From contig CM057156.1 of the NCBI GenBank assembly GCA_029962745.1, positions 2,688,114 to 2,752,113 on the forward strand: DNA of 64,000 nt. The letters are read 5' to 3'. Shown here in pieces: positions 9,851-21,530 of this stretch (the first letter of the stretch is position 1; every line of letters starts with the position of its first letter). A program made the position numbers and the translations under genes. The stretch is from Echinometra lucunter (taxonomy: Eukaryota; Echinodermata; Echinoidea; Camarodonta; Echinometridae). Below the pieces are notes generated by a model that made no database searches, had not been told where the DNA came from, and worked only from the letters and a program-made list of their open reading frames with translations.

Positions 9851-12800
9851 TGGTTAATTTTGTCTGTCTGTCTGCCCCTCTCTCTCTCTCTCTTTCTCTC
9901 TCTCAAATGTAAACCAGCTTACATTTTGAAATCCCCCCCCCCCAGAAATAAAGTAATTATTTTGTTCAAATGATGAACACAGTACTGAATTATTTGCTTA
10001 CTCAAGCATGACACGTAAATATATGTCGGAACATAATTCACAGCAAAGGATATTCTTCATATATCGTCACGAAGCCATTAGAAAATGAAAATTACTCTGC
10101 CTTTACGGTGTGCACCACTCAGTTCTTGTCAAGACTGAATTTCGCACCCTGTCACATTTTTTTTTTCTCACTCAAGCATGGATTATTAAAGTTTTTTGTT
10201 TGTCTTGTGATAGATGAGACCTTGGCTATCCATAGATATGGACATTTCTCGGAAATATTTTGAAATATTTAGATGGCTAGGCTTGTTCTGAACGTAAACT
10301 GTTTTTGGACGCACTGTAGAGATATGACTCTAATTACTACATCTCCCTTTTGTTAAATTTATCTTGAAACCTTGTTCAGGCCTTTCATTTAAAGAATTTT
10401 GATATTAAAGGAGCATACTTGCAGTTATATGTACTAATTCTCTTAAAGGAAGAATGATATGGATTAAGTAATGGGGTATTATATCCAGGAGATAGATAAA
10501 TAAATATTCACTTTCTGAAAGGATCAGAAAATTATACAAAGAGAAAGAGTACACACAAAAATTTGAAAGAATACACAAAAAATTAAAAGAGTAGAATTTT
10601 TCATCTGTATAATTTATTATAGGCTGGTACAGTTTGTGAAAATAGCTCCTTACCTTTCTCTTTACCACATTCATATGTACTGAAAAATATACAATTACAG
10701 AACATATAACTACGTACAAAATATATCTAAAAAGAAAAAAAACACGACAAACAATACTGTAGGCCTACCTAAATCATGATAGATTTGTACAAATTTGTCC
10801 AAAATTTGCAATTCAATGAAACTGAGAAAGCCAACTCTTTCGATCAGTGTGATCTTTAATCTATCATTATCCGATGCAGACATTTTTGCAAATCCACACA
10901 AAAGATCCCCAAGGCCTACAGCATTCACTTTCATCCGCCTTGACCTTTTGAAGAAACAATTGCATCTTAAAACAGTGCAGCATTGATATCAAGTTGAAAC
11001 AACGATTGAGAATGATATTTTCTGTGCATTTTGTTCATAAAAGCATTTGAATACGACAAAGTCTCTACCCGACCCTGCCTATTCAGACCTGATAGTATTC
11101 TTATTTAGAAAAATGAAGACAACAAAAAAATATTGTTCAAAATGACAGAATATACTTTTTTACATTTCGAAGTCCATAGCAAATTTCACGCACGATTGAC
11201 AATATGAATAGTTCCTCAACTTTTATATTAAAAAATAGTGGAAGGAGTGGGATAGGTTAGAAGAATAAATAAACATCTGGGAGAAAGGGGACACTACCCA
11301 TTTTCCATTTTAATGATATGCTTTCCCGGACAAAGCCTGAAAATCTCTATCAGATCATTAAGCGAGATGGACCTGAAGGTGCTTTAACCTATAAAAATGA
11401 CAGCAAATCATAGAAAAAACAGAAATACGACAAAATTATGTGTTATTATCATCATTATCATTCTTTGGTCATCGTGCATCATACCATGCAATTGGGCATC
11501 ATTATTGTCTTTTTACAGTACAACTTCCCAAAACGATCATGAATAATGTACATATAGAAAGCAGCGATTGAAACACAAGGTTTTCCATTGTTATGTCAAT
11601 TTTATCAACGAGTTTTGTGTGGACAAAGAGCCATTCTAGCTCTGGAGACCAAATTAAAATTTTCAAGCAGAAAATGACATCATGTCCGACTGGTCATTAT
11701 GCTCTACAAATATAAAAGCATGGTTGCTAATGGTAACGGTCGTCTGCTAATTAACTGGATACAGTGTATTCGACCAGCAACGCCGATAACATAAACAAAA
11801 GCTAGACTGTTGAGGGGATGCGGTAATTAGACTACTGTATATAGAAGAAATAGAAATCTTGATATCAAAATATACAAAATAATAGGTGAATAGTGATGGC
11901 AGCACGAGAAATAACCTAGTTTCTACTTATTCTCTATTAGATCAGTAGATTGGGACATGTATAATAAAAAAACATGTTATAATTTGTCGTTTGTCCAATT
12001 CTTCATAGTACTGGAAGCAACTTTTTTATGGAGCGTATTTAAACCGCCGTTTTAAGAAGAAGCTTATTTGAATGCAAAGAGGAAAACTTTATACTAAATA
12101 AGAATTTTTAAAAAGCCCAAAACACAGTATATAAATAGTAAACTAAAGAGAAACAAAATTGCAAAACTATAAAATAGGAGAGCTGAATGCTAAAAAAAAG
12201 CGACAAACCATTTCAGTGTGTACATGTATTTATAAAAAGTAATTCGTATAAGTAGTCAGCTGTTGAATAGTCGATAGTACGAGAGTTTCACAGTGGCAAG
12301 AACCATGAGTGATATAAACCTCTAATAGATCGCCCATTACTCACATCTTGGACAAGAAGTTAAAGGGGATACCCAATGCTGAAACAATGTTAGTTCATTT
12401 AAAAGAGCATGATTTTATTAGCAGAAAATCATCTGCCTAAAGTTTTTTTAAAAGTCATGTTGCCAAGGAAACCCCCAAATGTGGTAAGATTTCAGGATAT
12501 TTTTGACCCCTCAGCTGTGACCCAGTTTCAACTGGGTACCCACTTTTACGTCAAAATGACGTCAAAGTGGGTACCTTGTCGCGCACTTCTAGCAAAATGC
12601 GCGCAAGGTATATACATATTGTACAGTCTAGCGCGCAGCACAACTGCAATGCGCGAAGCTGGGTACCCACTTTGACGTCATACCTCATACTCAATTTTTT
12701 GGTCAGCTCTTGACTTTTTATGAGAAAATTAGCCAAAATACATTGATTTCGATTGAAAAATCATCATATTTTTAAATGTTATTCTACTTATAATTCTATT

Positions 12801-13865
12801 CTCGATCATATATCAGTTGTTTTTTTTACCATTGTGTAATCACTTTAAGAGGTCCCTTCTAAAAGTCACTAAGTCTGGGTATTAGTCAAAACGATAACTG
12901 AAGTGATTGCATGAGGAATTTCCCTTAGTAGCTGTCTAGATGTGCTGGTCCTGGAAGAGGAAGGTAGGTAGTCGTCATTTTGAGGCAAGTTGTCAGTGGT
13001 AGTATCCGTGCGTAATTGAAAAGTGATGTTTGGTTGTCGAGGTAGTTGTCCGAAAGCGTAATAGTCCGGAGATAGTGTTCGGTTTATTATAAAACTGGAG
13101 AAAGGAGCAGTTGGTGTCAGTGAGAGCAAAAGTGGAAAAGTTTTGTCAGATATTATTAGGGCATTTTTGTCATTTCTTGTATTCATCACGAATAAGATCA
13201 AATTGGGGTTTCATCCTACCTTGAGGAAAAAATATGTCAAAAAGGCTTTTTCCAATTTTGTTCCTAGTCACGAATTTCAAGGCAAGTTTCCAGGGGTCGA
13301 TGTCTAGGTCCGCAGGCAGTGTAGTCTAGGGGTAATTGTCCGGGTGTCCATGCTCGTGGTGCTTGTACCGCACGAACATGTCCAATCATCAGTGTATAGA
13401 CGGACAGATATTATAGTTCTGCGTTAATTTTCAGGAATTACACAATAAAAGTTCTTTAAGTAGAACAGAGGTTCATGTCCATGTTTACCATTGTTTATTT
13501 CATATTTTAAAAAATAACCTTGAGTTCTGGCAATTGAACCATATTTTTAAGACAAAAACTCAAATAACTTCTCATTATTCTCATCGTGCAACAAATAAAT
13601 TGGCGAGAATATGCTGTAGATGGCATTTCCTGATAAACGTAGCTGACCGCAGATATGGCAAGTGGCACGTCTTACTTGTAGTCCTGTGCAGTCACAGTAA
13701 GTTTCGTCTCAAACTGACATTACGAAAAACGAAGGTTACATTTAATTGATAGCTACCTATTATCTCATTATAAAAGACTTAACATTTAATGATGTAAGGT
13801 GTGGGTACTCAGGGTATACCTTGATATTTTTCCAATGACGATATATGGTAAAGCTAATACTCTCC
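9851..13865. other. Intergenic downstream of the receptor, no gene seen
   Basis: AT-rich stretch with no supported gene apart from the CRE-containing repeat at 12520-12690. The area 12950-13350 has repeated gtccg/agtccgg motifs without a clear period. Confidence 0.55.
12520..12690. repeat. GGTACCCACTTTGACGTCA repeat cluster with two CRE palindromes
   Basis: A tight hairpin (12535-12553 with 12557-12575, 3-base loop) is built of ggtacccactttnacgtca, and a further direct copy lies at 12661-12680. Perfect TGACGTCA octamers occur at 12557-12564 and 12673-12680. The spacer has several gcgcgc-type motifs. CREB/ATF binding is known for TGACGTCA; function here is unproven. Confidence 0.6.
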
Positions 13866-13871
13866 TTTATT
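13866..13871 (-). terminator. Candidate polyadenylation signal AATAAA for the receptor gene
   Basis: TTTATT on the plus strand reads AATAAA on the minus strand, about 320 bases downstream of the receptor stop codon. A weaker ATTAAA lies at 13741-13746. Placement is plausible for a 3' UTR, but such hexamers are frequent in AT-rich DNA. Confidence 0.35.
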
Positions 13872-14192
13872 TGGTTTTTCAGGTTTTAGTGGAAGCCGAT
13901 GATCTGATGATCCGAATGCACATAAATATGATATTACAACCTATGCTGCCAAAACAGTAGAGACAAATGCAAAGTTAGGTAGAAATGGACTGCTCAAATC
14001 ACAAGGACTGTACAACAATAGGGTCCACTATACTGTCAGACATGACTCTGACAAAAAGCATATCAAAGCAACCTGCAGTCTTGTTTGACAAACAGTGCGT
14101 ATCACATTAATGAATCTCTAGGCACTCGGAGACGAAGCATCTATGTACTTAAAGTGATTTTTTCCCCGAATTCAATTCTCAGTCATACCCGG

Positions 14193-14707
14193 TTAATCCG
14201 AAACGCTGTCAACTCTTGTCTGTGTCAGGTTACTTAGTTCAATACCCGGGTGTTCGTGAGGACACGAGTGGACTGACGTCATCACTCCAAACCTAACCGA
14301 AGTCGCTCTCGTCACCGTCGAGTGCGACGACGAAAGTGTTCTCTTCGTCTTCCTCTTCGGCGATCTCGACTCTGACACGGAGTTTTTCTTCCAACAGCGT
14401 CTGAACTGCCGCCACAGTTTTGTACTGAACAGTCCATAGATGATCGGATCTGCACAGATGTTGGAGTATCCCAGCGCCATGAGGACATCAATTAGCCACT
14501 CTGGCTTGAGCATCTTTTTCTCTGTAGATTGCCAGCCACTATCTACGTGATACCATGTGCTTACGATATAATAAGGACTCCAACATATGATGAATGCTGT
14601 CACGATGGTGGCCGTGAGACGGAGAGCCTTCATACGAGCTCGCGGGAGCCGGTCCAAACCAGTCCGCCGCAGACTTGGGTGGTTGCCATTTTTTAGTGCC
14701 TTCGTGA
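14193..14707 (-). CDS. GnRH/corazonin/AKH-type GPCR, coding exon 3 (residues 269-439, stop TAA)
   Basis: Last coding exon. The acceptor is TTTTACTACAG; the split codon G|TC gives V269. Intracellular loop 3 is basic. TM6 spans about 296-318 and carries CWSPYY (310-315), the form of the CWxP motif characteristic of GnRH/AKH/corazonin receptors. TM7 spans about 337-362 and ends DPIIYGLFS (355-363), where D355 replaces the usual Asn of NPxxY, as in GnRH receptors. Helix 8 follows, with C374 as a possible palmitoylation site. The C-terminal tail is about 65-70 residues, rich in Ser/Thr with a basic patch (PKRKTKR), so arrestin-type regulation is plausible, unlike the tail-less mammalian type I GnRH receptor. 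The stop is TAA at 14193-14195. The complete protein is 439 residues, normal for the family. Confidence 0.92.
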
Positions 14708-15601
14708 CTGTAGTAAAATAAAGTGAAAAATCTGAAAATCTATTTTGATAGTTAAAGGGAGATCTTCGAACAAATATAAAGTATTGGTAGAATTAAAATA
14801 AATTATGCATGAAAACTAAAATATAAAATTTTGATGAAATTGCGGGATAAATGATATAACTCATTTCGGGAAAGCACCTTCATGACCTTGCGGACTAAAC
14901 AGCAATATTTCTTTTTAGTTACCAAAGCTGTACATAAGCTGTGCGGTAAGAACAAGCCGCTCTATGCTTATTAAAGACATCTTACGTGGAATAGTAACCC
15001 AGAGAGGGATTTCAATTTTGTTGAGCCGAAATTTGATGGCAAATTAATCATTCTAATAGATTTTACAGATGAGTATACAGGTGAGTATGACATTAAATTC
15101 AATTTATATCTCATGCTCGGCTTTCATTGTGCAGCGATCGTGACAAAAGTCATTAACCTTTTACACGGCGGAAGGTCTTGAAAGTTGGATGTAAATATTT
15201 CAATGCAATGAAATATGAAAGGAAGTTATTCTTAAAGCGTTTGCCGACACACACCGTATTACGTGGTTTAAATGCCGTATTACATGTTTTAATTTACAAA
15301 TCTGTAAAGGTGTTAAATCTGAAAATAGTCTTTATAGTTTAAGCTGGAATGTAACATTACAGTCGATTTTTGTGGGTTTAAGGCGAATTCTCCCCCAAAT
15401 AAGGTTTTTATCTAGCTCTCAACTGATGATTATGATAGTGCATTGAGATATTATCAGTGGTCTCTCTCTCTCCGTGATTATTTAGACGAATTTATCTCCC
15501 TCGAAATCACTGCTAAAGAAACAGCTTTGTCGGTATCAACTATCAAAATCTTTTCACAAATCATTGACCCAATTTTATTTTGGCAAGTATCTACTTTCAG
15601 T

Positions 15602-15648
15602 GCAGATATATCCAGGCCTCAGGATTATAGCCTGTCTTTTCTGTTTTT
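15602..15648 (+). repeat. Direct repeat, unit 1, in intron 2
   Basis: A segment beginning gcagatatatccaggcctca recurs at 16146-16192 with one early mismatch. Confidence 0.85.
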
Positions 15649-16145
15649 CTGTTTTCTAATATCTAAAAATTTGCATATTTCCGCCTTGCGTACTACCTTG
15701 ATCAGCAAAGGAGATAAACAACGTGTTTTTCGAACGGCTAGTCCACAAATCCCCCGTGGCTACAAAATGATTTCAGAAGCCTTTATTGCATAATGGGAAG
15801 AGGTTTACAGAGAGAGTTCAATATTCGCTAAGGCTACGTTTTCCGCCAAGAAGAAAATAAATCTATAAAACTAGAATGCGCCTTGTCTGCAAAGTTTTAG
15901 AAAGCCTTCTAGGCGAAGCTTTATTCATCAAGAATGTATAAAGGAAAGGCAGAGAGCGTCGGCAATTCATGGAACACGGCATCACGATTGCAATTCCAGC
16001 AGGAAATTAAAGTACGAGCAATGGCGAGTTTAAGTAAAGAAAAATTGGGCATTGCCTTTAATCGTGAATCTTCTCTAGTCTGTATGTTTTATTCCCTATT
16101 AACGTAAAAAGAAATTTGGTGTGCGGCGGATGGATTACTTAAAAA

Positions 16146-16192
16146 GCAGATATGTCCAGGCCTCAGGATTATAGCCTGTCTTTTCTGTTTTG
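16146..16192 (+). repeat. Direct repeat, unit 2, in intron 2
   Basis: Second unit of the direct repeat starting at 15602, 544 bases away. The flanks differ. Confidence 0.85.
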
Positions 16193-16985
16193 GGCACACC
16201 TGGAAATAATTGCATATTTACTAGATTTAATTTTGTTGAGATTTAATAAGCTTTAGCCTTACCGTACGCCATTCATCTGTCCTTTCTTTTTTTTTCATGC
16301 CATTTTTAATTTTTGTCTTACTTTTTTATTCAGTTCGATTAACTTTTTATTTTACATCGATTTTGTTTTTCAAGATTAAATTCATTTCCGGTTTTTTTTT
16401 AATTTATTCCACCATTTTCGAAATAACAAACTTATGCATGTCCATAAGTATATAAAAATAGTAAAATGAAATGTTTAGGATACCCGCTAGAAAGCGTTGT
16501 ACCAAATAACTTAGAATGGGAAATATTGTAAAAACATGTTTCCTAGCCTATTGGAATATTGTTGTGCCTGAATATTTAAAGCTGGAATCCCGTCCGTCTT
16601 TCCTATAACCAATTTGTGACGAATGTCTGAAGAATCATAAACACATTACGTATTCTTCATCCATTTTGTAAATTGATATGTATTGCATAAATTAGCTTAA
16701 CACTGGGAGTAATGCCGAAATCTGTTTACAAATTATAAATTTCTCCCATTAAGCTTCTTCATTTACTATCTATTGTCCACGGCGGACCGTTGCATATTAA
16801 TGAGTCAGAAAGAAGAGGATCTTGGGTATTTGACCCCAGTTCATCGTGACTTGGCCGTGAACCAGAAGAGCCTGGTGGTTAAGTCGCTGGCCGGCATAAA
16901 TTTCCTTATGACCATGAAAATATAAGGATATTTGGCTGTTTGCCTTTCTTTTTGCGGTTTCATTGGTTATGCATAGCAAATGAGT

Positions 16986-17337
16986 CACCGGCGTAAATCC
17001 GTTTTGAGGAGGGGGGGGGGGGGATGATCGACTTTTTTCCCGAAATTTCTTGCGTGAACTCACATTCAAGTATAGACTCACACACCCTTACTCACCCGAG
17101 CTGACCCCCACACACATATAATTCTTTTATTTTGCGAGAGGGCGAAGCAAGCTAGTGAAAAATAACCACTTTTTTGTTTTTAAGAGCATTTCAAACGAAG
17201 ATTCCACTATATGACCGTAGTTTATGACATTTTTAATGAAAAATTTCACCAACTAATTAATTACAATATCATTTTTCCTTAAAATGAGGGGGGATATTTG
17301 TACACGCCATCCCCCCCCCCCCGGATTTACGCCAATG
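16986..17337 (+). mobile_element. hAT-like MITE, copy B, single internal unit
   Basis: Ends CACCGGCGTAAATCC and GGATTTACGCCAATG, flanked by a perfect 8-base duplication, AAATGAGT (16978-16985 and 17338-17345). It is inverted relative to copy A and shares its G/C runs and internal motif (gcgagagggcgaagcaagc). It carries only one internal unit, which explains its shorter length of 352 bases. It lies in receptor intron 2. Confidence 0.9.
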
Positions 17338-17556
17338 AAATGAGTAGATTGTAGTTTGAGGGTTGTGTATTTGTTACTGAAAACAACCATTTTTCGTATT
17401 AGTGCAGGGACAAATGAAAAAAGTGAAAATATGTATTGTTATGAAAACAATACTAGATTTGCATTTTTTGTGTGTGCATCATAATATTCATCATAAGCAT
17501 CATGATAAAAATTGGAAGAAGGAAACAGAAAAAGGATGCGACAGATTTTTACCAAC

Positions 17557-17758
17557 CTTCTCTCGACCGTTTGCATATCTTGTAGACAATGGCGGCATAG
17601 CAGCTGAATATAGCTATGAGTGGTATAGCGTACATAGCTAGGGTGACGAAGACATGGTAGGACCACCAAAGTTTGGGTTGATTGTTGGCGAAGGTGTAGT
17701 CGACGCACTGAGTGAAGTTAGGATTCTCCGGCGGAGAGCCGACCTCGTGAACAAAGAG
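17557..17758 (-). CDS. GnRH/corazonin/AKH-type GPCR, coding exon 2 (residues 202-268)
   Basis: Middle coding exon of the same receptor. The acceptor is a long pyrimidine tract ending CTTCACAG, which joins exon 1 in phase 0 to give PQ|LFVHEV, a typical end of TM4 and start of extracellular loop 2. The loop holds a sequon (N215-F-T) and C219, the expected disulphide partner of C141. TM5 runs about 233-258 with the conserved proline P247 (5.50), followed by a basic start of intracellular loop 3 (KICKRSRE). The donor is GAGAAG|GTTGGT; its non-canonical T at +3 is acceptable. This donor is chosen because it leaves phase 1, which alone keeps exon 3 in frame; the alternative GGTTG|GTAAAA breaks the frame. 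The open frame upstream to 17950 is intron, since it is pyrimidine-encoded low-complexity sequence. Confidence 0.87.
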
Positions 17759-18180
17759 CTGTGAAGGAGGATGAAGAGGTGGAGAAATAGAAAGAATAAC
17801 AGAGAGAGGGGGTGGGAGAAAACGAGGAAGATCGAAAAATGATTTAGGGGTGCGCAAACATGAAAATTGGCATAACACAAAGGATTCTTCAATTCGATTA
17901 TTTATCCTAATCGGAAAGGAACTGCACCTTTCCGCCAATAGAATTATCAAGTTAAGAGTGCTGATAGCCTATATATTGAGTTTTGGTTGCAAATAGAAAA
18001 AAAATGTACGGATGAGCGTCAATCATTAGGTCACCCTGGGGCTCATTAATTGAGAAAATAACAGGTGCCTCTAGATGTTTTCTCTTGATCGAAATGGGCA
18101 ATTAGGAATGCGGATATGAAGATGAAAGGTATAAGCGACAGAAAATTCAAAGCGTATGGTATGAAGATGAGTTGATGATA

Positions 18181-18448
18181 ATAATGATAATATGCCGTTC
18201 TTTTATAGCGCATATCACATTATGACGTAATGTCTCTATGCGCTTCCAAAGACTTAGTTACCCAGGCTTTAGATCGGGTAACTGTAGCGCTTCGTGCATT
18301 CAAGGAATAAATCCAACCAACATGACCAAATACCGACTTACTATACACCTGGGTATAGATGCCAAAGGACGTTCGTGTCGTGGCAGGGACTCGAACTCCG
18401 TACCTTGTGGTTACCAGTGCGATTTATCCACTGGACCACAACACCTCT
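18181..18448 (-). mobile_element. tRNA-derived SINE, family 3, in intron 1
   Basis: On the minus strand the head reads ggtgttgtggtccagtggat, with A box tggtccagtgg (18428-18438) and B box gagttcgagtc (18388-18398). The closing stem segment is tgccacgaca. The body continues to gcgctataaaag-like sequence and ends in an ATT/ATC-rich tail (18176-18193). It is in the same orientation as the receptor gene. Confidence 0.8.
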
Positions 18449-19400
18449 ACAGTTGCAGGCATTCAAAGAATGTACACGTTCTAAGTCAGTGGTTAACACT
18501 CTCTCGATTCTATTTCATATCGACAAAATGTGAAGCAGGTGCCAAGATTTTTTTTAAAGTTTCGTTCGAATTTATAAATAACTAAGCTTCATGTCCTATT
18601 ACCCAACGGAAAGTGTTGCCCGCAAATTAAGTTTTATGTCGCTGCACAAAGGAGGGACGATTTTCAAATTTGACTTGCACGTAGTCTAAATAAAAAATGG
18701 TGTACAACAATACAAAAACACTTTCTATCTTGGATACATAAAGGTACCAAATGTAAAGGGCATAACCAACAAACTTTCAGGATTTGTGATAGTTAACGAG
18801 GAAAATATCCTTACAGCTTCGCCGCGTGCGCCGTCACAAATTATACAACTGTTACTGCTCAAGACGGATTTAAACATTAGCCACATCAAAACAATATGGT
18901 TAGTAAATATGAGAGAGAAACGTAGACCAAGTAGTGCGTTATGATAATTCTCGGAATTGAATATTGATTTGCATCTCGGTAATCTTTACATAATGATGGT
19001 CTCAAACGGAACTGGGTCGGATAAAAAGATGATTATGGATTTTGTCTGTTTACTGTTCATCAAATCAAAATGTATTATTAGTCAAATCAGAAGTGACGCA
19101 CCTAGATTTCGCTTTTGTAAAAATAGTTGAAACTGGGTGGATTTCTGAGCGTATTACCCTCGCCCACATACACACAAGAACAAACATAACCAACAAAAAC
19201 GAATTACATCACATCCATACAGAAGTTTTTTGAAACTTTATTCCCTTTCCATGTCAATTGACTAACTCTACCCACTTAGGGATTTGATTCCAACTCAAGT
19301 TATACTGCCTGTATGAATAGTATTCCCTATGTTTGATCTCTATTTTGTGGTATCTCATTAGAATTTTAAAACTTTGTGTGACCTGCATATTACTCTGGTA

Positions 19401-19760
19401 TTAAAGGCATAGTAGCCCACATTTGCACAACATTGTTTCTGAATTGGAAGAAAAAATAAGCCAATTTCAATTTAAATGACAGATATTTATGTAAAATTAT
19501 CATGTTATCAAATTTACCACAATATTCAAAAGAATAAATGAAAAGTATATGGTTTTACTCTTAAAGCGTTAGGAAGACGCATTTACAAAACAAAGAAAAT
19601 AAAGGAAAATTTGTGTTGAATATTTCCTTCTCAATTCTAAACGGGAAAGTAGTGAGATCTAAAACTTTACGAGTGATTTTATGTGGCTTAAAGCAATCTG
19701 AAGTAAAAAAAGATTGTGCATAATGGGTACCACTTGCAAATGTGGGCTACTACCTTTAAA
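19401..19760. mobile_element. TIR element (AGTAGCCCACATTTGCA ends)
   Basis: Left end ttaaaggcatagtagcccac and right end gtgggctactacctttaa are inverted over about 27 bases. The element is 360 bases long and non-coding. The second contig of the duplicated region begins inside it (19717), so its right end also appears at 32103-32146. Confidence 0.75.
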
Positions 19761-20493
19761 GGAAAGAGCTGGATTTCCATTGAAATTGAAAGTAAAAGGG
19801 TAAATGGTAGAAGCAGGATTTAATAGCTACTTTCGTCTCACATTGAGATAAGGCTATGAATTCCCATTGCATCCCTTTTCAACATCTCTTTGCAGAGGTT
19901 TATAGAGCGTATAGAGCGTTTAGTGTGTACCCATTGAAAAGGGAATTTCGCGTTCCGTCTCAAGGGCTTCTCAAACCGCTCAAACTATTCCCGGCTTATC
20001 CCGGAGGGCGCTCTTTCTGCGTCGCTTAAAGTGGCGCTCTGGGAACAACGTGCCATTTAGTTTACATGGCGTAAAGTACGGGGACCTCCCCCCACGGTCG
20101 AATTAATGTGACGGGCGTGACCTCGCCTTAATGCGTCCTCTCATTCTCTTTTGAAGGAAGCATGATTCTTTGTTACCTATTCAGGAAACTAAGGGAAGTA
20201 AAAGGGATTGATAGCTCTCGAGTTTTCTACAGCCTTTAACTTGATGCAAAGGTTTTTCGAGAAATAAAACTGAAAGTTCAGTTGAAAACTGTTGTACCTT
20301 GGTTTAAGTAAGTTTAACCGAATCTTTATTTTGTGAGGGCCTTTCCCATAAATTTCGTTTGATTCAAGGTACCTCCCCCTTGAAAATTTTTCATCTCAAA
20401 ATTTCATTATCTGTGATTTTGATACATGTCACCTTTCAACATTTCATGATTTCTCACATGCATAGACAAATTCCCCACCCAGCATAAAGACTT

Positions 20494-20820
20494 CTTCAGA
20501 TATGACGCTACAACCCCGCGTTTTTGTTTTTGTTTTGTTTTTTGTTGTTGTTTTAAGTGTTTAGATATGGCGCGGCAAACACCGTCACTTATGAACGTGC
20601 ATTAACGCGTCAACGCTCAAATAAAAGAGATTTTTGTCAAACGTAAGGCAGACAAACTCATGACATCATATTTTCCGTTAATTGGTCCATAGCTTTTTAC
20701 CGCCGGGAGGCAGAAAATATGCCTCCAGCATGGCAAATATGCCTCTTGCCTCGGCGTTTGCTTTCTTTTGTTTTGTTTTGTTTTGTTTTGTTTTGTTTTG
20801 TGTTTGCCGCCTCATATCTT
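20494..20820 (+). mobile_element. AAGGGGTGTTCAG-family TIR element, degenerate, in intron 1
   Basis: The ends are eroded to ttcagatatgacgctacaac and gccgcctcatatctt. The interior cacttatgaacgtgcattaa, cgcgtcaacgctcaaataaa and catgacatcat segments match the copies at 1637 and 52318. A (TTTTG)n run lies near its right end. The same element appears in repeat copy 2 at about 32877-33198. Confidence 0.72.
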
Positions 20821-21082
20821 ATTAATTCATTACACACAAAAAACCCGCGGGGGTTTGGCCCGTCATATCATCTGAACAAGCCTCGTCGACTATTTGGTAT
20901 TTTGACATTTAAAATGCTTTTCAATCTACCTAAGATAACTTCCACAGTGGCATAAGCTTGCTCGTTATCTCTCCGTTAACTCTTTTAAGTGGCGATCACG
21001 CTCACATCAATATCAATATCAATATAAACGTAATTTTAGATAATGCCGCGGCAAAAGTTCAATAAAAGCAGAAGACCTGCAA

Positions 21083-21530
21083 ATGCTCCGGCGACAATTG
21101 CTACGGAGACAATTACTCCACAAAAGACGACAATTGCTCTGCGACATTTGCCGTGACGTCAAATGCTCCTGTGTCAGTTGCTCTGCCGACATCCACCCCT
21201 GCGTCAATTGATCCGTCGACAATTGCTCTGGCGACATTTGCTACCGAAACATTGCTCCGCCAAAAACGACAACTGCTCTACGACATTTACCCCGACGTCA
21301 AATGCTCCTGCGTCAGTTGCTCCTGTGTCAATTGATCCGCCGATTATTGCTCCGCAAATAGCGACAAATGCTCCTGCGACATTAATGCTATATTGCTCCG
21401 CATATAGCATCAAATGCTAGTGCGTCAGTTGCTCCACCGACATTCGCTCCTGCGCCTATTGCTCCGCCGATTATTGCTCTGCATATTGCGACAAATGCTC
21501 CTCCGACTAATACTCCCGGAACGACAATTT
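21083..21530. repeat. Degenerate minisatellite, 15-base period
   Basis: Roughly 28 units related to CAATTGCTCCGGCGA follow one another, most of 15 bases and some of 20-21. Because 15 is divisible by three, open frames run through it on both strands and give leucine- or alanine-rich five-residue repeats; this is a product of the period, not evidence of a gene. The second assembly copy is at about 33459-33910 with many one-base indels. Confidence 0.85.

Larger units (their letters stand above)
14708..17556 (-). other. Receptor intron 2
   Basis: Intron of 2849 bases, GT at 17556-17555 and AG at 14709-14708, phase 1. It contains the hAT-like MITE at 16986-17337 and a 46-47-base direct repeat (15602-15648 and 16146-16192). 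No exon-like sequence is visible in the remainder. Confidence 0.85.

Noticed and set aside
17559..17950. Receptor exon 2 extended upstream to a Met at 17950
   Set aside because: The upstream part is a pyrimidine tract ending in a good splice acceptor, and joining exon 1 at 17758 restores the TM4-ECL2 sequence.
18373..18445. tRNA gene on the minus strand
   Set aside because: A and B boxes are present, but the stems are imperfect and the sequence continues into a SINE body with an ATT tail.
21083..21530. Regularly spaced repeats considered as a CRISPR-like array
   Set aside because: The units are contiguous and degenerate with no unique spacers, and the genome is eukaryotic.
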